From Reticulitermes speratus (Eukaryota; Arthropoda; Insecta; Blattodea; Rhinotermitidae), in the NCBI GenBank assembly GCA_021186555.1, contig JAJKFL010000427.1, positions 15,878,005 through 15,942,004 on the forward strand: DNA of 64,000 bases, written 5' to 3'. A model generated the notes under the pieces. That model worked only from the letters and a program-made list of their open reading frames with translations, had not been told where the DNA came from and made no database searches. Shown in pieces: positions 54,732 through 64,000 of the stretch. The position numbers were made by a program, and so were the translations under genes. Position 1 is the stretch's first letter; every line of letters starts with the position of its first letter.

Positions 54732-55110
54732 GTTACATATACATATGTACACACATAGTTACAATATATATATACATACACACACATAGTTATATATATA
54801 TGCACACACATAGTTACATATGTATACATACACACATAGTTACATAGTTACATATATATGTACACACATATATATATGCACACACATAGTTACATATATA
54901 TAAACGCACACACATAGTTACATATATATACACATAGTTACATACATATATGTACACACATAGTTATACATATATATACATACACACATAGTTACATATA
55001 TATATGCACACACATAGTTACACACATATATATATATGCACACACATAGTTACATATATATATATGCACACACATAGTTACATACATATATATTTGCACA
55101 CACATAGTTG
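54635..55110. repeat. Complex satellite, CACACATAGTTACATATATA type
   Basis: More than 15 irregular units of 20-35 bp, each with ACACACATAGTTACATA and a variable (TA)n spacer. Unit edges vary by (TA) slippage. Confidence 0.9.
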
Positions 55111-55266
55111 AATCAAAAAGGAAAGTGAATTTGCCTGTAGAGACGCTGCAAACACACCCAGTGCGAAACCTAGCGGTTGTCTCAATAACTATATACTAAG
55201 CATTGTCACCACGAATCAGTGTCAGGTTTAGTCAGTGTTGTGTTTGTTCACAAATCTTCTTTAAAA

Positions 55267-55702
55267 ATGGCGGCACCGATTTCGAATTGCACCGTTGCAG
55301 AGCAGCGAGCTGTGATCTTTTCTTTTTTTGTGTTCAGAAGGCGTTAAATCATCTGAAATTTGTAGGAGAATGTTAGCGCAGTATGGTGAACACTGTGTGG
55401 CACAGAAAAAATGTACCGAATTGGGCAGATTTAAACGTGCGAGTGCAAGTCTTGATAATGAAAAACGGTCAGGCCGGCCTTCGACTTCACAAAAAGATAA
55501 CCACCGCATAGATGTGGATTCACCGATTAAAGAAAATAGACGGATTACTGTAAGTGAAATTGCATTAACCTCGGGCATTACTTATGCGTCAGTGACGTGG
55601 GGCATACATGCCTTCCTTTACAAACGAAAATTTTTCTTCGCAGATGAGAACAGAAGGCTAGCAAACCGCTACACAGCATGCGTTGAAAAAAAGGGCTGAT
55701 AA
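55267..55702 (+). pseudogene. Mariner/SETMAR-like transposase, N-terminal relic
   Basis: An ATG at 55267 gives MAAPISNCTVAEQRAVIFSF, then the frame is lost at about 55330. The next frame reads EGVKSSEICRRMLAQYGEHC and later EKRSGRPSTSQKD, then ENRRITVSEIALTSGITYAS, the second helix-turn-helix. These are the paired DNA-binding helices of mariner-type transposases. The catalytic part is absent. The last codons (DENRRLANRYTACVEKKG) have no match I recognise. It follows directly after the TA-rich satellite. I could not define its terminal repeats. Confidence 0.75.
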
Positions 55703-55824
55703 TGCTGAGAAATGATACACTTTGCATTTATCACAGATTGTTGCACATGAAGTAATTTATATATTGACTTTACTTTGTGACTCTGCCTCTTGTATATACA
55801 AGTAACTCAGTGCAGCACAGTCTT
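55703..55824. other. Unassigned sequence
   Basis: Nothing recognised. Confidence 0.35.
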
Positions 55825-56165
55825 CCTTAGGAAACAAAGACTTTTCAGCTGGTCAAGGAATTTCCCAACTGTTATTAAAACCCGAAGGTTCATTACCGAG
55901 TTAACAACAGACGAAAACTGCGCACTGTAAGGAGCCAGATGAATCCGACCCAACCCGCATCGTTCTATTTCTCTAAGCTTGACTTATTACTGCCTTCGTA
56001 TCTACGCTTCAGTCTTCAAAGCGGTCTCTTTACTACAAGTTTCCCCACCAAAAATCCGCATGCATTTCTCTTCTCATCTACACATAACACATTCCCCATC
56101 CATCTCATCTTCCTTTCTTTGACCACCCTAATAATATTTGGCGAGGAATAGCCAACAATATAGTA
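55825..56165 (-). mobile_element. LINE 3' tail
   Basis: Complement of the family 3' end: GCTGGTCAAGGAATTTCCCA, AACCCGAAGGTTCATTACCG, then CCATCCATCTCATCTTCC (GHVARM region) and AATAATATTTGGCGAGGAAT (NIIR region). Confidence 0.75.
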
Positions 56166-56290
56166 CGCATATATACACGGCATACGTAAACGCATACATT
56201 CATATGTTTACATATACCTATATCATACACACATCACAAACATACTAGTATATGCATACATATATACATACATACATACACATATATAAC
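56166..56290. repeat. (CATA)n/(TACA)n microsatellite region
   Basis: Imperfect CATA, TACA and TATA units. Confidence 0.8.
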
Positions 56291-56837
56291 AACACAAAAT
56301 TATTCCTGTGACTAATGAAGACTCCAGACCCGTCAGACTCAAAACAGGATGCTGGCCAAGTCCAAAATCAAACTCATAATATCGCATTTCCTCGTCGTTC
56401 TTCATTTGTAGATAATTCAGACCAGAAAAAGGCGAGAAGATAAATTCTGCTTGTATTTAATTTTACAATATTTCCCGGGTTAATTATACAATAAAAATAA
56501 TAAGTTCTCAACTACGAAAAGTTATTTAAATGCTGAGTGAAAACGGTATATTTTTCAAAAATACTTTTTTTTTTAAATTTCTTGAGCAGTCAAATTTAGT
56601 CACTTAAAAATGTTAAAACCTGAACATTTTCACAATTACTACGTGCCTTGAAATAATCAGTAAGTGAGAAATTAAGATACCTTAGTTATCGTCTTCAAAC
56701 CACTTACTAATTGTGAAAATTTTCAAAGCGTGAGCAGGCCACAGCATAAAGCTCTGCAGGCAGCAGATTAGACCGGCCTGGTCTAATCTAGCAACTCCTC
56801 ATGAAGGCGTATGAGGAAGCGGAGGTACTGTCACTGA
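56291..56837. other. Unassigned sequence
   Basis: Contains GACCGGCCTGGTCTAATC with flanking inverted words, but no gene. Confidence 0.35.
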
Positions 56838-56905
56838 CCAACCTGACCACTCTCTTCCATTTGCTGTTAAGGTTAAGAATGAGTACAGCTAATTCCACTC
56901 CTCAA
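56838..56905 (+). mobile_element. SINE family C scrap
   Basis: ACCACTCTCTTCCATTTGC, GGTTAAGAATGAGTACAGCT align with the 13.27-kb copy. Confidence 0.45.
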
Positions 56906-56954
56906 TATATATTCATGACATGGTGCTTAATTAAATAGAGAGATAAATTTGCGT

Positions 56955-57115
56955 TTTTATAAAGTGACATTGGGACAGGTTTTTCTACGAGTTCTTCGGT
57001 TTATACCTGTCAATATCATTCCACTAATGCTCTGTACTCATATTTCATTCACCTACCCCCGAAGCTATATAAACCTAGCAAATGACAGCGTGATTAAATG
57101 AAACACACACTCCCT
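56955..57115 (+). mobile_element. SINE family B-like, variant 3' part
   Basis: AAAGTGACATTGGGACAGGT, GAGTTCTTCGGTTTATACC, AATATCATTCCACTAATGCT, then GACAGCGTGATTAAATG. The 3' part matches the 30.9-kb copy rather than the 9.9-kb copy. Confidence 0.55.
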
Positions 57116-57184
57116 TTATTAACTTATATTGGCTTCTATAGTTCTACACATGTGGATTCTTCACAAGCCCCAGTCTATAAACGT

Positions 57185-57625
57185 GAAGTTAAAAGGAACT
57201 GTTTTGTGTGGGTGTGAAATTTGGCTTCACGCCTTAAGAGAAAAATGCGAGTTGGGTGTGTCTTCGAACGCAGTGCTGAGGGGATTATTCGGATCTCAGA
57301 ATAAGTGACAGAAGAATGGAGAGAATCAAGTAACAAGGAAAGATAAAAGGGGACAAGAATGTAGCAGGCTTTGGGACAAATAAACGGAAGTCAAATTATA
57401 GTCAGAAATTCGTAAGGTAAGAAACGGTTCCAGCGACGCTGATGGTAGGATAATATTAAAGTGAACCTTAAAAGAACGGTATGAGAATGTGGGCTGGATT
57501 CAAATGCCTGAGTACAGGGATCAGTGGCGGGGTCTTGTGAACACGGCAGTGAAGTTTCAGGCTCCTCGAAAAGCTGTTTTTCTTGACCAGCGGAGCGACT
57601 ATTGGAGAATAATGCTCCACGAGGT
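57185..57625 (+). pseudogene. LINE reverse-transcriptase C-terminus with 3' tail
   Basis: TTTTGTGTGGGTGTGAAATTT translates as a LCGCEIW-type remnant of YGCETW. Next comes a decayed EKCELGVSSNAVLRGLFGSQ-like block, equivalent to the EEHRLRLFENQVLRKIFG region at 24.95 kb. Then the GHVARM region in lost frame, then the 3' tail with CCAGCGGAGCGACTATTGG and GCTCCACGAGGTTAG. It is the plus-strand counterpart of 24.5-25.1 kb, more worn. Dead by stops and frameshifts. Confidence 0.75.
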
Positions 57626-57714
57626 TAGTCCTTTAGTCATTTAATGAGGTTCCGAAACAGAATTACAACAGCCTGATTTCAGGCTTCCGCCGCCGTGTAA
57701 ATTAAACCTTCCCT

Positions 57715-57885
57715 CTTCTGGGATACTACGCAGCGTTTGATAGTTAACGACGTTTCGGGACAATCCTCAAGGGTCAAACAGTTCTTGACCTCTGACTCTC
57801 GACCCTTGCAGATGGGACCGATAGGTTACCCAGAAACTTCGGTAACTACCAACTAAACGCTGCGTAATATCCCAAAAGAGCGAAG
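57715..57885. repeat. Inverted repeat, worn hammerhead-like unit
   Basis: GGGATACTACGCAGCGTTTG, then GACGTTTCGGGAC on the left, GGGACCGATAGGTTACCCAG, ACTTCGGTAACTACC and ACGCTGCGTAATATCCC on the right. GAAACGTC is kept on one arm only. Confidence 0.6.
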
Positions 57886-58351
57886 ATCTCAGAATTAGTA
57901 GAATTGCATAACTAAATTTTTCTAAGGGATCAAAAAACTGGTCCGATCACAGCGTTTAATCAAAACACAGAGCAACCATATAAGATGCTTATTAACTAAT
58001 CACAGTAATGACCCCAAGTAGCTGCCCAGACGGTATGAGCTGTCTGTGGTTGCATCACTATAGGAACAGGAGGAGGGTTCTTTTCCAAGGTCGCATCCGA
58101 GTTCCAGCCGTCCGCAGTAAAAACCCCTTATAATGACCGCCGAAAATCCCTGCTGTCTAGACTAAGGGTGACCCCAATGACCTCAAAACCTCCCCTATAA
58201 AACTCGAAGGGTAGTAGTAAGACTTGTTCTTCTTAGAGAGTGAAAGGAAGATTATAAAAGGAGAGTTGGGCAGGATCTATACTACAGACACAGTCAATTT
58301 ATTCCCCCTTTTTAAACTAGAACCATAATACTGGTTTGCCAAATAATGCTT
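57886..58351. other. Unassigned sequence
   Basis: Nothing recognised. Confidence 0.4.
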
Positions 58352-58375
58352 GGGGGGGGGGGGGGGGGGGGGGGG
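58352..58375. repeat. Run of 24 G
   Basis: Uninterrupted G homopolymer. Length may be an assembly estimate. Confidence 0.9.
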
Positions 58376-58784
58376 AATGCTTCATCACTGCATGGCTGGT
58401 CAGGTCACTTGGTAAGGGTGAGTTCTTCTGGACAGAAGTGAAGGGTGAATTTAGTGCCTGATCTAGTGGCTTCTGCACAACGTGTTATTTGATAACGCTC
58501 ATACAATTGCAAGTTAGTTAGCTCTGGTGATATTAACGAAAACTTGTAGTGGAGATATTAAAATTGTGAGTGCAATTGTCGAAGTGGAAGTCTGGACACA
58601 AACTTTCGCCAAAGCAGTGCTCAGATTCGGTGACAAGCAGCTGGTTATCGAACCCTGGTGACAGACGGACACGAATGCAAAGAACAGCGATGGATTTTTG
58701 TGCCTTGGATTTTATTAGTTACTTCAGGTAAAATGAAACAAATTACACAAAATACTTAGTAAATCTACAGCGCAAGTTCCTCCT
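58376..58784. other. Unassigned sequence
   Basis: Nothing recognised. Confidence 0.4.
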
Positions 58785-59130
58785 TCAAGAACTGAAATCT
58801 CTTCCGATAGCCAAAACATTCCCTGCCATTTGCGAAATCCAATGGTTCATTACAGTTTCCACATAACCCATATCTGGACTCTGCCCAAAACCTGCAGACT
58901 CAAATTACGCTATATATAAGCTACCGTTCAAGCTTGGTTATATTATTAGTCCTCCATCTATGTCCACTTCTACCGACAGGTATCTTTTTTCAGATTTTCC
59001 AATTACATTTTTTATATATTTCTCTCCTCCCCACGCATACTGATATACGTCCCTCATACGCGTTGATTTAAGTATCTTCATCACATTTACAGAACAAAGC
59101 AAAAGACGAGTGTCCTCCTTACTCAGTTTG
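58785..59130 (-). pseudogene. LINE C-terminus, old, second variant
   Basis: The minus strand reads RMRDVYQYAWGGEKYIKNVI, then GKSEKRYLSVEVDIDGGL, a worn form of [28 protein letters not shown]. Then comes a 3' tail: GAACCATTGGATTTCGCAAA, complement of the family end, to about 58790. No intact frame. Confidence 0.6.
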
Positions 59131-59399
59131 TCCATTCGTATGTTACTTCTTCTATGTCAGCATTTCGTTATGTGCCGTTAACTACGGTTCATCACTTAGG
59201 ATCAGTGACTGGCATCTTCACAAAGTTCTATCTGTATGGTGCATACCACTGTGCTCTATTACAGTCAAAACCGATTTAGGAAATACGGTAACTATTTACC
59301 AGCTCTTTTTGGTACAGTACAATGTACAATATGTACAATATTTTAAAAATCACTATTCTATTACTCGCATTACTTTTATCATACCTACGTAGTACATAA
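59131..59399. other. Unassigned sequence
   Basis: Nothing recognised. Confidence 0.35.
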
Positions 59400-59446
59400 G
59401 CCTGGAAGAGGCTTGAAAATTGCTGAAATATATCCGAAACATGTAG
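59400..59446 (+). repeat. Hammerhead-like relic used as a SINE target
   Basis: ATTG, CTGAAAT, ATATC, CGAAAC, ATGTAG. The continuation CAATAG is on the far side of the SINE at 59769, so the outer strands ATTG and CAAT pair only when the SINE is removed. Core is damaged. Confidence 0.5.
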
Positions 59447-59755
59447 GTAAAGGTAAAGCAACCCCATTACAGGCCTAGACAGGCCCTGAGGGGCCCAGGA
59501 GGTTGAAGCTCCCAGATTTGTAGACAATCGGCACATGAAGGTGGTAAAGTTGTCAGCCCTACGCACCGGCCGCCTTTACCCCCAGGAAATATTCCTGGTA
59601 CTCATTTCTGTTAGAGGCTGAGTCGACCCCAGGGCCATAGTGCGACCGAAACGATTATGTCAAGGAATTAATTCCAATGACACCATCGGGAATCGAACCC
59701 GCGACGTTCCGGTTTGTAGCGTAGTGCCTCAACCAACTACGCCACCGCGCGCCCC
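59447..59755 (-). mobile_element. SINE family C, full copy inserted in the relic
   Basis: GGTAAAGGTAAAGCAACCCC at the left, GCACCGGCCGCCTTTACCCC, AGAGGCTGAGTCGACCCC, and at the right the complement of a strong tRNA-like head (B-box complement GGGAATCGAACCCGC). Flank CCGAAACATGTAG exact at 59434-59446 and 59756-59768. It is the best-preserved family C copy in the window. Confidence 0.9.
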
Positions 59756-59794
59756 CCGAAACATGTAGCAATAGTGTTAAAAGTTCAGTTCACC

Positions 59795-59875
59795 CTGCAC
59801 CAGGCCATGAGGGCCCAGAGGGGTAGTAGAGCTATAGCTCCACTCTTTCTTTAACCTCGACGCCAGCCATACTCT
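59795..59875 (-). mobile_element. SINE family C left-end fragment
   Basis: CAGGCCATGAGGGCCCAGAGG, shortened, GTAGTAGAGCTATAGCTCC, TTTAACCTCGACGCCAG. Confidence 0.65.
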
Positions 59876-59949
59876 TACTACTGTAAATATCACTGGACTG
59901 TCACGCCATCGTCCTGTTAATAAATATTAATTCACTGTTATCAGGAACC

Positions 59950-60036
59950 AACCTTACCACCTTCATGTGCCGATTGTCTAGAAATTCTGGGAGCCTCAAC
60001 CTCCTGGAGCCCTCAGGGCTTGTCCAGACCTGTATA
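59950..60036 (+). mobile_element. SINE family C fragment, inverted to its neighbour
   Basis: CCACCTTCATGTGCCGATTG, TCTAGAAATTCTGGGAGCC, CAACCTCCTGGAGCCCTCAG, CCAGACCTGTATAGG are the complement of 59470-59555. Confidence 0.75.
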
Positions 60037-60071
60037 GGCGTGATTTGAGGCTTCCGCCGCGATGTTGATGT

Positions 60072-60261
60072 AATCTGTGGTATTTTGGGTAATTACACGG
60101 CGTCGTGTGGTAATTATTTACCGACGTTTCGGGACAACGTGTCGGTCCCATCTTCCTCCTTGGAATCTTGACCCGTGAAGATGGGACCGACACGTTGTCC
60201 CGAAACGTCGGTAAATAATTACCACACGACGCCGTGTAATTACCCAAAAGACCACAGATTA
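60072..60261. mobile_element. Near-perfect foldback with hammerhead-like core in each arm
   Basis: Arms of about 83 bp (60072-60154 and 60177-60261) differ by one base in the outer part. The core is TGAAGATGGGACC, GACACGTT, GTCCCGAAACGTC, GGTAAATA. GAAACGTC ends in the canonical GUC. The C of the core is followed by an extra G (CGTGAAGA). The loop is 22 bp. High arm identity implies youth or gene conversion. Confidence 0.7.
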
Positions 60262-61270
60262 CTGTATAGGGGTGATTGCTGTATGAGACACAGTTGTGCA
60301 ACTGAGTATTTCACAAACATAATTCACTGATATCCTAAGTTTGCACGTGCGCACATATCAGGGTCAATCCCGTAAATAAAGTACACAAGCAGTTTCATTC
60401 GTAAGCTCCTCAAATTCAGTGTGCTTAAACTATAGATTGTTAAGATTAAGGTGAGCTCACTTTAAAGGAAAGGATTTTCAACCTGTCTCCCCCCCCCCTC
60501 CCTAAAAATAACTCCTCAAGTTTCGGTCCATTCCCATTAACACACACACACAGACAAGAAAACACTAAGGAAGATGAGTACACAAGGGTAGGGAGATTGA
60601 GGAGCTATATCCCTGAAGAAGCTATAGGCCCATCAGGCTATTTTACTATGAAAGCGAGAGTGCAGAGCGTCTTTTGTTTTGCTTTGGTACTGTTCACGTT
60701 GTGCTCGGCTACAAAATTCCAATGCTGCTAGTGTCCATTCTTCTAAGTGGCAGAACGGAAATCGTGCAGAGGTAAGTAGTTCACAGTGCGATCTGGTAGG
60801 TCATTACTGAGCTAACTTCGTGTACCTTATCCACACAATATTAGTTTATATGTACGTATTGCTTGCATGTCTGATGCGTCTTTACCAGTAAGTGACAGTG
60901 ACAAATGAAGCACAGCTGAAGTGACCGTCCCTTTTGAGTAAAATATTTATAGAAAATTATGCATTAGCCAGCAAAAAAAAGGACTGTTCACCGCCTAATA
61001 CAACCATTGTATTTGTTATAATGTATCACAATGACAATTGCCACGATTACACGCTAAGATGCATAATGATATATACCGAAACTTGCACTCAAATACTTCA
61101 AAACCATTACAAAATACGGGTCAAAATAATGTCAGTTATCGTATTCCATATTACAAGCTGTAAAGAACCCCAACAGAAACATACGGAAGCCCCTAATGAT
61201 GCATCAAATGGTGCCAAACGTGTCGGGCAGAGTGCAGCAAACTACGACATGTACATTGGTTGTATTGTAC
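60262..61270. other. Unassigned sequence
   Basis: A 118-codon ORF at 60934-61290 has no recognised domain and lies in AT-rich DNA. Confidence 0.4.
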
Positions 61271-61705
61271 CAAGCTTCTTCAACCCGTAGCTCGCGGGCA
61301 AAATGTTGCCCGCGACACACTGTTATGTTGCCCGTGGAGACAATGTCTTTTAACCCTTTCCTTTGGCAAAGTCGAGATCGATCGCCCAAGCAATTTTGAA
61401 AAATTATGAGCTGTTTATTTATGAAGACACGCATTACATTACTAATTTATTTTTTCAAAATATGCTAAAAATAACACACCCTAGTCTACGTTTTAAATTC
61501 CACTTTTATAAACTTTTCTTGTTATTTTCAGTATATTTTCAATGCACATGGTGTATAGACAAATACACGGCTAAAATTATACATTCAGTTATATGTACAC
61601 TTGCCCATTCTTCATTCTTTATATTCAAGTTCATGTTGCAAGCAGGCAGACCAAATTTTGTCAAAGTTGCCCGCACCACATAAAAGTTTAGCAGGCCTCT
61701 ATCAG
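61271..61705. mobile_element. hAT-like MITE, probable
   Basis: TTCTTCAACCCGTAGCTCGC and CGGGCAAAATGTTGCCCGCG at the left, AAAGTTGCCCGCACCAC and AGTTTAGCAGG at the right, follow the GTTCAACC..GGCTCGCGGGCC pattern of some hAT ends. A perfect 10-bp hairpin with a 4-nt loop lies at 61292-61315. No clear 8-bp duplication. Confidence 0.5.
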
Positions 61706-62169
61706 ACGGTGAATTAACAGTGCCTAAACATTCCACAACACAACGTCATGTCAGTGAATATAAAAGGTGGTTGGTACATGAGAATACCTTACAGGACCTC
61801 CAGTTCAACCTTCATACAGTGCACTCGAAACCCCTCCGTGGTCGTTACGTGTTACAAGACACTTTGTTTTTTTCATCACGAATATATTCAGGTTTAATTA
61901 CAGTTTGAGAAAATCTTACATTCATTACCGATACTCGCATTTATTCAGTACTATTACTTTCGTTACACATTGCTGCCAAGTCAAAATTTTGTCAGTTTCG
62001 ACTTATGCCACTGGAATATACAGCTTACGTTCTTCCTTCAACGAAGACAAAATGCTCCTGAGTTTACCTGTGCGTTCGTGTGTTACAATGTCTGAACCGA
62101 ATAACTGATTTACACGAAATTTGGTATAGCCATTATGCCATTAGTTGCAACACCAACTTTGTAATTTGT
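61706..62169. other. Unassigned sequence
   Basis: Nothing recognised. Confidence 0.4.
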
Positions 62170-62300
62170 AATGTGAGATTTGAGGTTATCACAGTGGTGT
62201 TCCTGGAGATTCAAGTCTTCTGGGATGCAATATTGTATCGTTGGATATTTCCCGATCTTCGAACAAACGTATTGCCTTCATCTTCATGGTCGAGAAGTAG
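62170..62300 (+). repeat. Interspersed repeat, RFEVITAVFLEIQVFWDA type
   Basis: One frame reads VRFEVITAVFLEIQVFWDAI, which I recall as a common translation of an animal interspersed repeat. TTCTGGGATG resembles the upstream sequence at 235-245, so it may be the outer part of the same Penelope-like unit. Confidence 0.5.
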
Positions 62301-63070
62301 TTACATACAATCTGTCATCATAGATGGCGGACGCACCGCTTTGTGCGGCGTAAGTGGCATTTAAATTAGGTTCCTTACATTATGCATGGTCAAATACCTT
62401 CGAAAGATATGCAAATTTCTTTCCGGCAGTTTTTTTTAGAGTATGAAAATTACAACATGGCAGTTCAGTAAAAAATATCTTTAGCTTTTGGTTTGATGGC
62501 GGTAATAAAACGAAACAGTGGAGCAAGAAATGCGAAGTCTTGCAGGCAGATCATCAAAGTAGCTACAAATTACATACGAAATATTGTTTGTAGGTCAAAC
62601 ATTATGGTGATGGTGCAAAGCTTTGTGGTTATGGCTGGATATTTAACGTAAATAGAATTTCTATGTCAAAAAATAAATAAAAAAATAATATGAACAGAAA
62701 TTTAAAACTACAAATTTACGCAACAATAAAAAAGGCTCTGTGATTTATACTCGGAAAACTTTGTTTGTCCCTTTCGATTGGTATTAAAGGCTGAAGTACT
62801 GTCTTTATACAAAAAAAAAAAAAAAAAGGACAAGCACGGAACCTAAATCATAAGTCAGAAATAACGATGTATCATTGGTATAGAAGTGTTTAGTCAACTT
62901 GCGTACATAGTGATGAGTGTTGACTTAAGCCCTTCTTATCGAAAAATAAAGGTCGTTCAAATGTTGTCCTGTCTTATGATACTCGTTTCATATCATAATA
63001 ACTAAAAACCTGTCACAATAATCCATCATTGGCAATCAACTAACCGCAGCGTGCAGTCACATAAGCTAGC
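62301..63070. other. Unassigned sequence
   Basis: A-run of about 18 near 62811. Nothing else recognised. Confidence 0.4.
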
Positions 63071-63084
63071 TACTAATACAAATT

Positions 63085-63319
63085 TCTTTTTTTTTCCTAT
63101 GGCTCGATAGCCCTATATGGGCCTGGGCCTCCTCGTTTCGTCGAGGTTTCATGATCACACACATTAGACACACCACAGTCGGTAGGACTCCTCTGGACGA
63201 GGGATCAGCCCGTCGCAGAGACCTCTACCTGACAACACACAACACTCACAAGAGACAGACATCCATGCCCCGGTGGGATTCGAACCCACGATCCTAGTAA
63301 GCGAGCGGCCGAAGACCCA
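63085..63319 (-). mobile_element. SINE family A, 5'-truncated
   Basis: T-run (A-tail) at the left, CCTATGGCTCGATAGCCCTA, body, then GGTGGGATTCGAACCCACG (B-box complement), stopping at GGCCGAAGACCCA before the A box. Flanks CTAATACAAATT and CTAATAAAATT are nearly alike. Sequence is very close to the 50.5-kb copy. Confidence 0.9.
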
Positions 63320-63339
63320 CTAATAAAATTATATTATAA

Positions 63340-63660
63340 ATTAAATCAGTATCGATCCAAACACAACTAAATTCTATTTATTATATAGAACTACCTGTTT
63401 CGACCTATTTCAGGTCATTCTCAGGTTCACAATTGGTCTTTAACACATACTGAGGAAGAAATAGACATTATGTAAGTCCATAAAATACAATTAAAATTAT
63501 TAAGATTATTAAAATTGTTATGGTCATAAAAGGAAATAGGTCGAAACATGTAGTTCATTATAATAAAGAAAACTGGTTTGTGTTTGGAGAGATATTGATA
63601 TAATTTTTGTACTATTAACAACACAACGGGATGACGTTCGTTAAAATTATAATAAGTCAG
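63340..63660. mobile_element. Foldback Penelope-like relic with hammerhead-like motif
   Basis: On the minus strand at 63389-63428: GAAC, CTGAGAA, T, GACCT-GAAAT-AGGTC, GAAAC, AGGTA, GTTC. The outer stem GAAC/GTTC is exact. The core G8 is A, so it is probably dead. The right arm (63525-63570) keeps TAGGTCGAAACATGTAGTTC only. A tail with AACGGGATGACG near 63627 resembles 46.66 kb. Confidence 0.6.
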
Positions 63661-63854
63661 CATTTAAAGACAACTAATCCCATATTACAATTAGTCAGAT
63701 ACTATTAATTTCTAACTTACGAAAAGTAAGTTAAGTCTGAAAGCTGTCCAAGATTTAACAAGAAATCCAAGATACGCATATAAAATCATTCTTATTCTTT
63801 GCGCTACTGCACGTATAATATACGGTTCTTGTAAAATATTTTGAGCACTCTTGG
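63661..63854. other. Unassigned sequence
   Basis: Nothing recognised. Confidence 0.35.
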
Positions 63855-64000
63855 CTTATTATTAACCTCGGCGCCAAATGGATGAGAATGGTTTAGTTTC
63901 ATGCCCCGGCCGCATTGCACCGCGGGGAAAAAGCCCTCGATACCCACTGAATAGCAAGCAACCTGGGTGGACCTCTGAGCAGGAATGGACGCTTTGCAGA
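63855..64000 (-). mobile_element. SINE family C, cut by the window end
   Basis: ATTAACCTCGGCGCCAAATGG, shortened, TTCATGCCCCGGCCGCATTG, GATACCCACTGAATAGC, CTGGGTGGACC. The right tRNA-like end is beyond the window. Confidence 0.7.

Noticed and set aside
59690..59755. tRNA gene on the minus strand
   Set aside because: The tRNA-like head belongs to SINE family C with exact target duplications.
60934..61290. 118-codon ORF
   Set aside because: AT-rich, no recognised domain or codon pattern. It runs into the hAT-like element.

Overview
The window looks like non-coding DNA from a large, repeat-rich animal genome, most likely an insect. It is AT-rich and dominated by decayed transposons and tRNA-derived SINEs. 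I found no open host gene, rRNA or tRNA gene, and no intact transposase. The SINE and LINE 3' ends resemble sequences I associate from memory with cockroaches and termites (Blattodea). That assignment is recalled, not searched, and should be held loosely.

Layout. 0-3.6 kb: SINE and LINE fragments. 3.6-6.2 kb: a decayed pogo-like DNA transposon with TA duplication, carrying a nested hAT-type MITE. 6.7-26 kb: scattered SINEs, 5'-truncated LINE tails, hAT, Tigger-like and ~470-bp MITEs. 26-38 kb: the same mixture plus hairpin-bearing inverted repeats. 39.8-41.5 kb: two neighbouring minisatellites. 42.6-47 kb: two large foldback elements with hammerhead-like motifs in both arms, beside a full-length but broken mariner element. 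48.4-48.7 and 54.6-55.1 kb: simple and complex satellites. 50-60 kb: a young SINE with a 15-bp duplication, paired MITEs, a mariner N-terminal relic and LINE tails. 59.4-60.3 kb: a SINE inserted in a hammerhead-like relic, next to a near-perfect 83-bp inverted repeat. 61-64 kb: a hAT-like MITE, another SINE, and a foldback relic.

SINE families are named here for convenience. A is tRNA-Ser/Leu-like with a clear B box. B carries a 'GGATTTGTGGTGGACAAA'-type body. C is a long family whose tRNA-like part is normally read on the minus strand in this window. D is a single copy at 30.4 kb.

The most interesting signal is a recurrent RNA-like motif. It reads CTGANGATG, then a covarying hairpin, then CGAAAC, a short palindrome, and GTA, GTU or GTC, often bounded by a complementary outer stem. 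It fits the core of a hammerhead ribozyme with a reduced stem III, a type reported with Penelope-like retroelements. Here it lies within inverted-repeat elements that share terminal sequences and a TGCACGGT tail. One extra U between the core and stem II is non-canonical, so activity is unproven.
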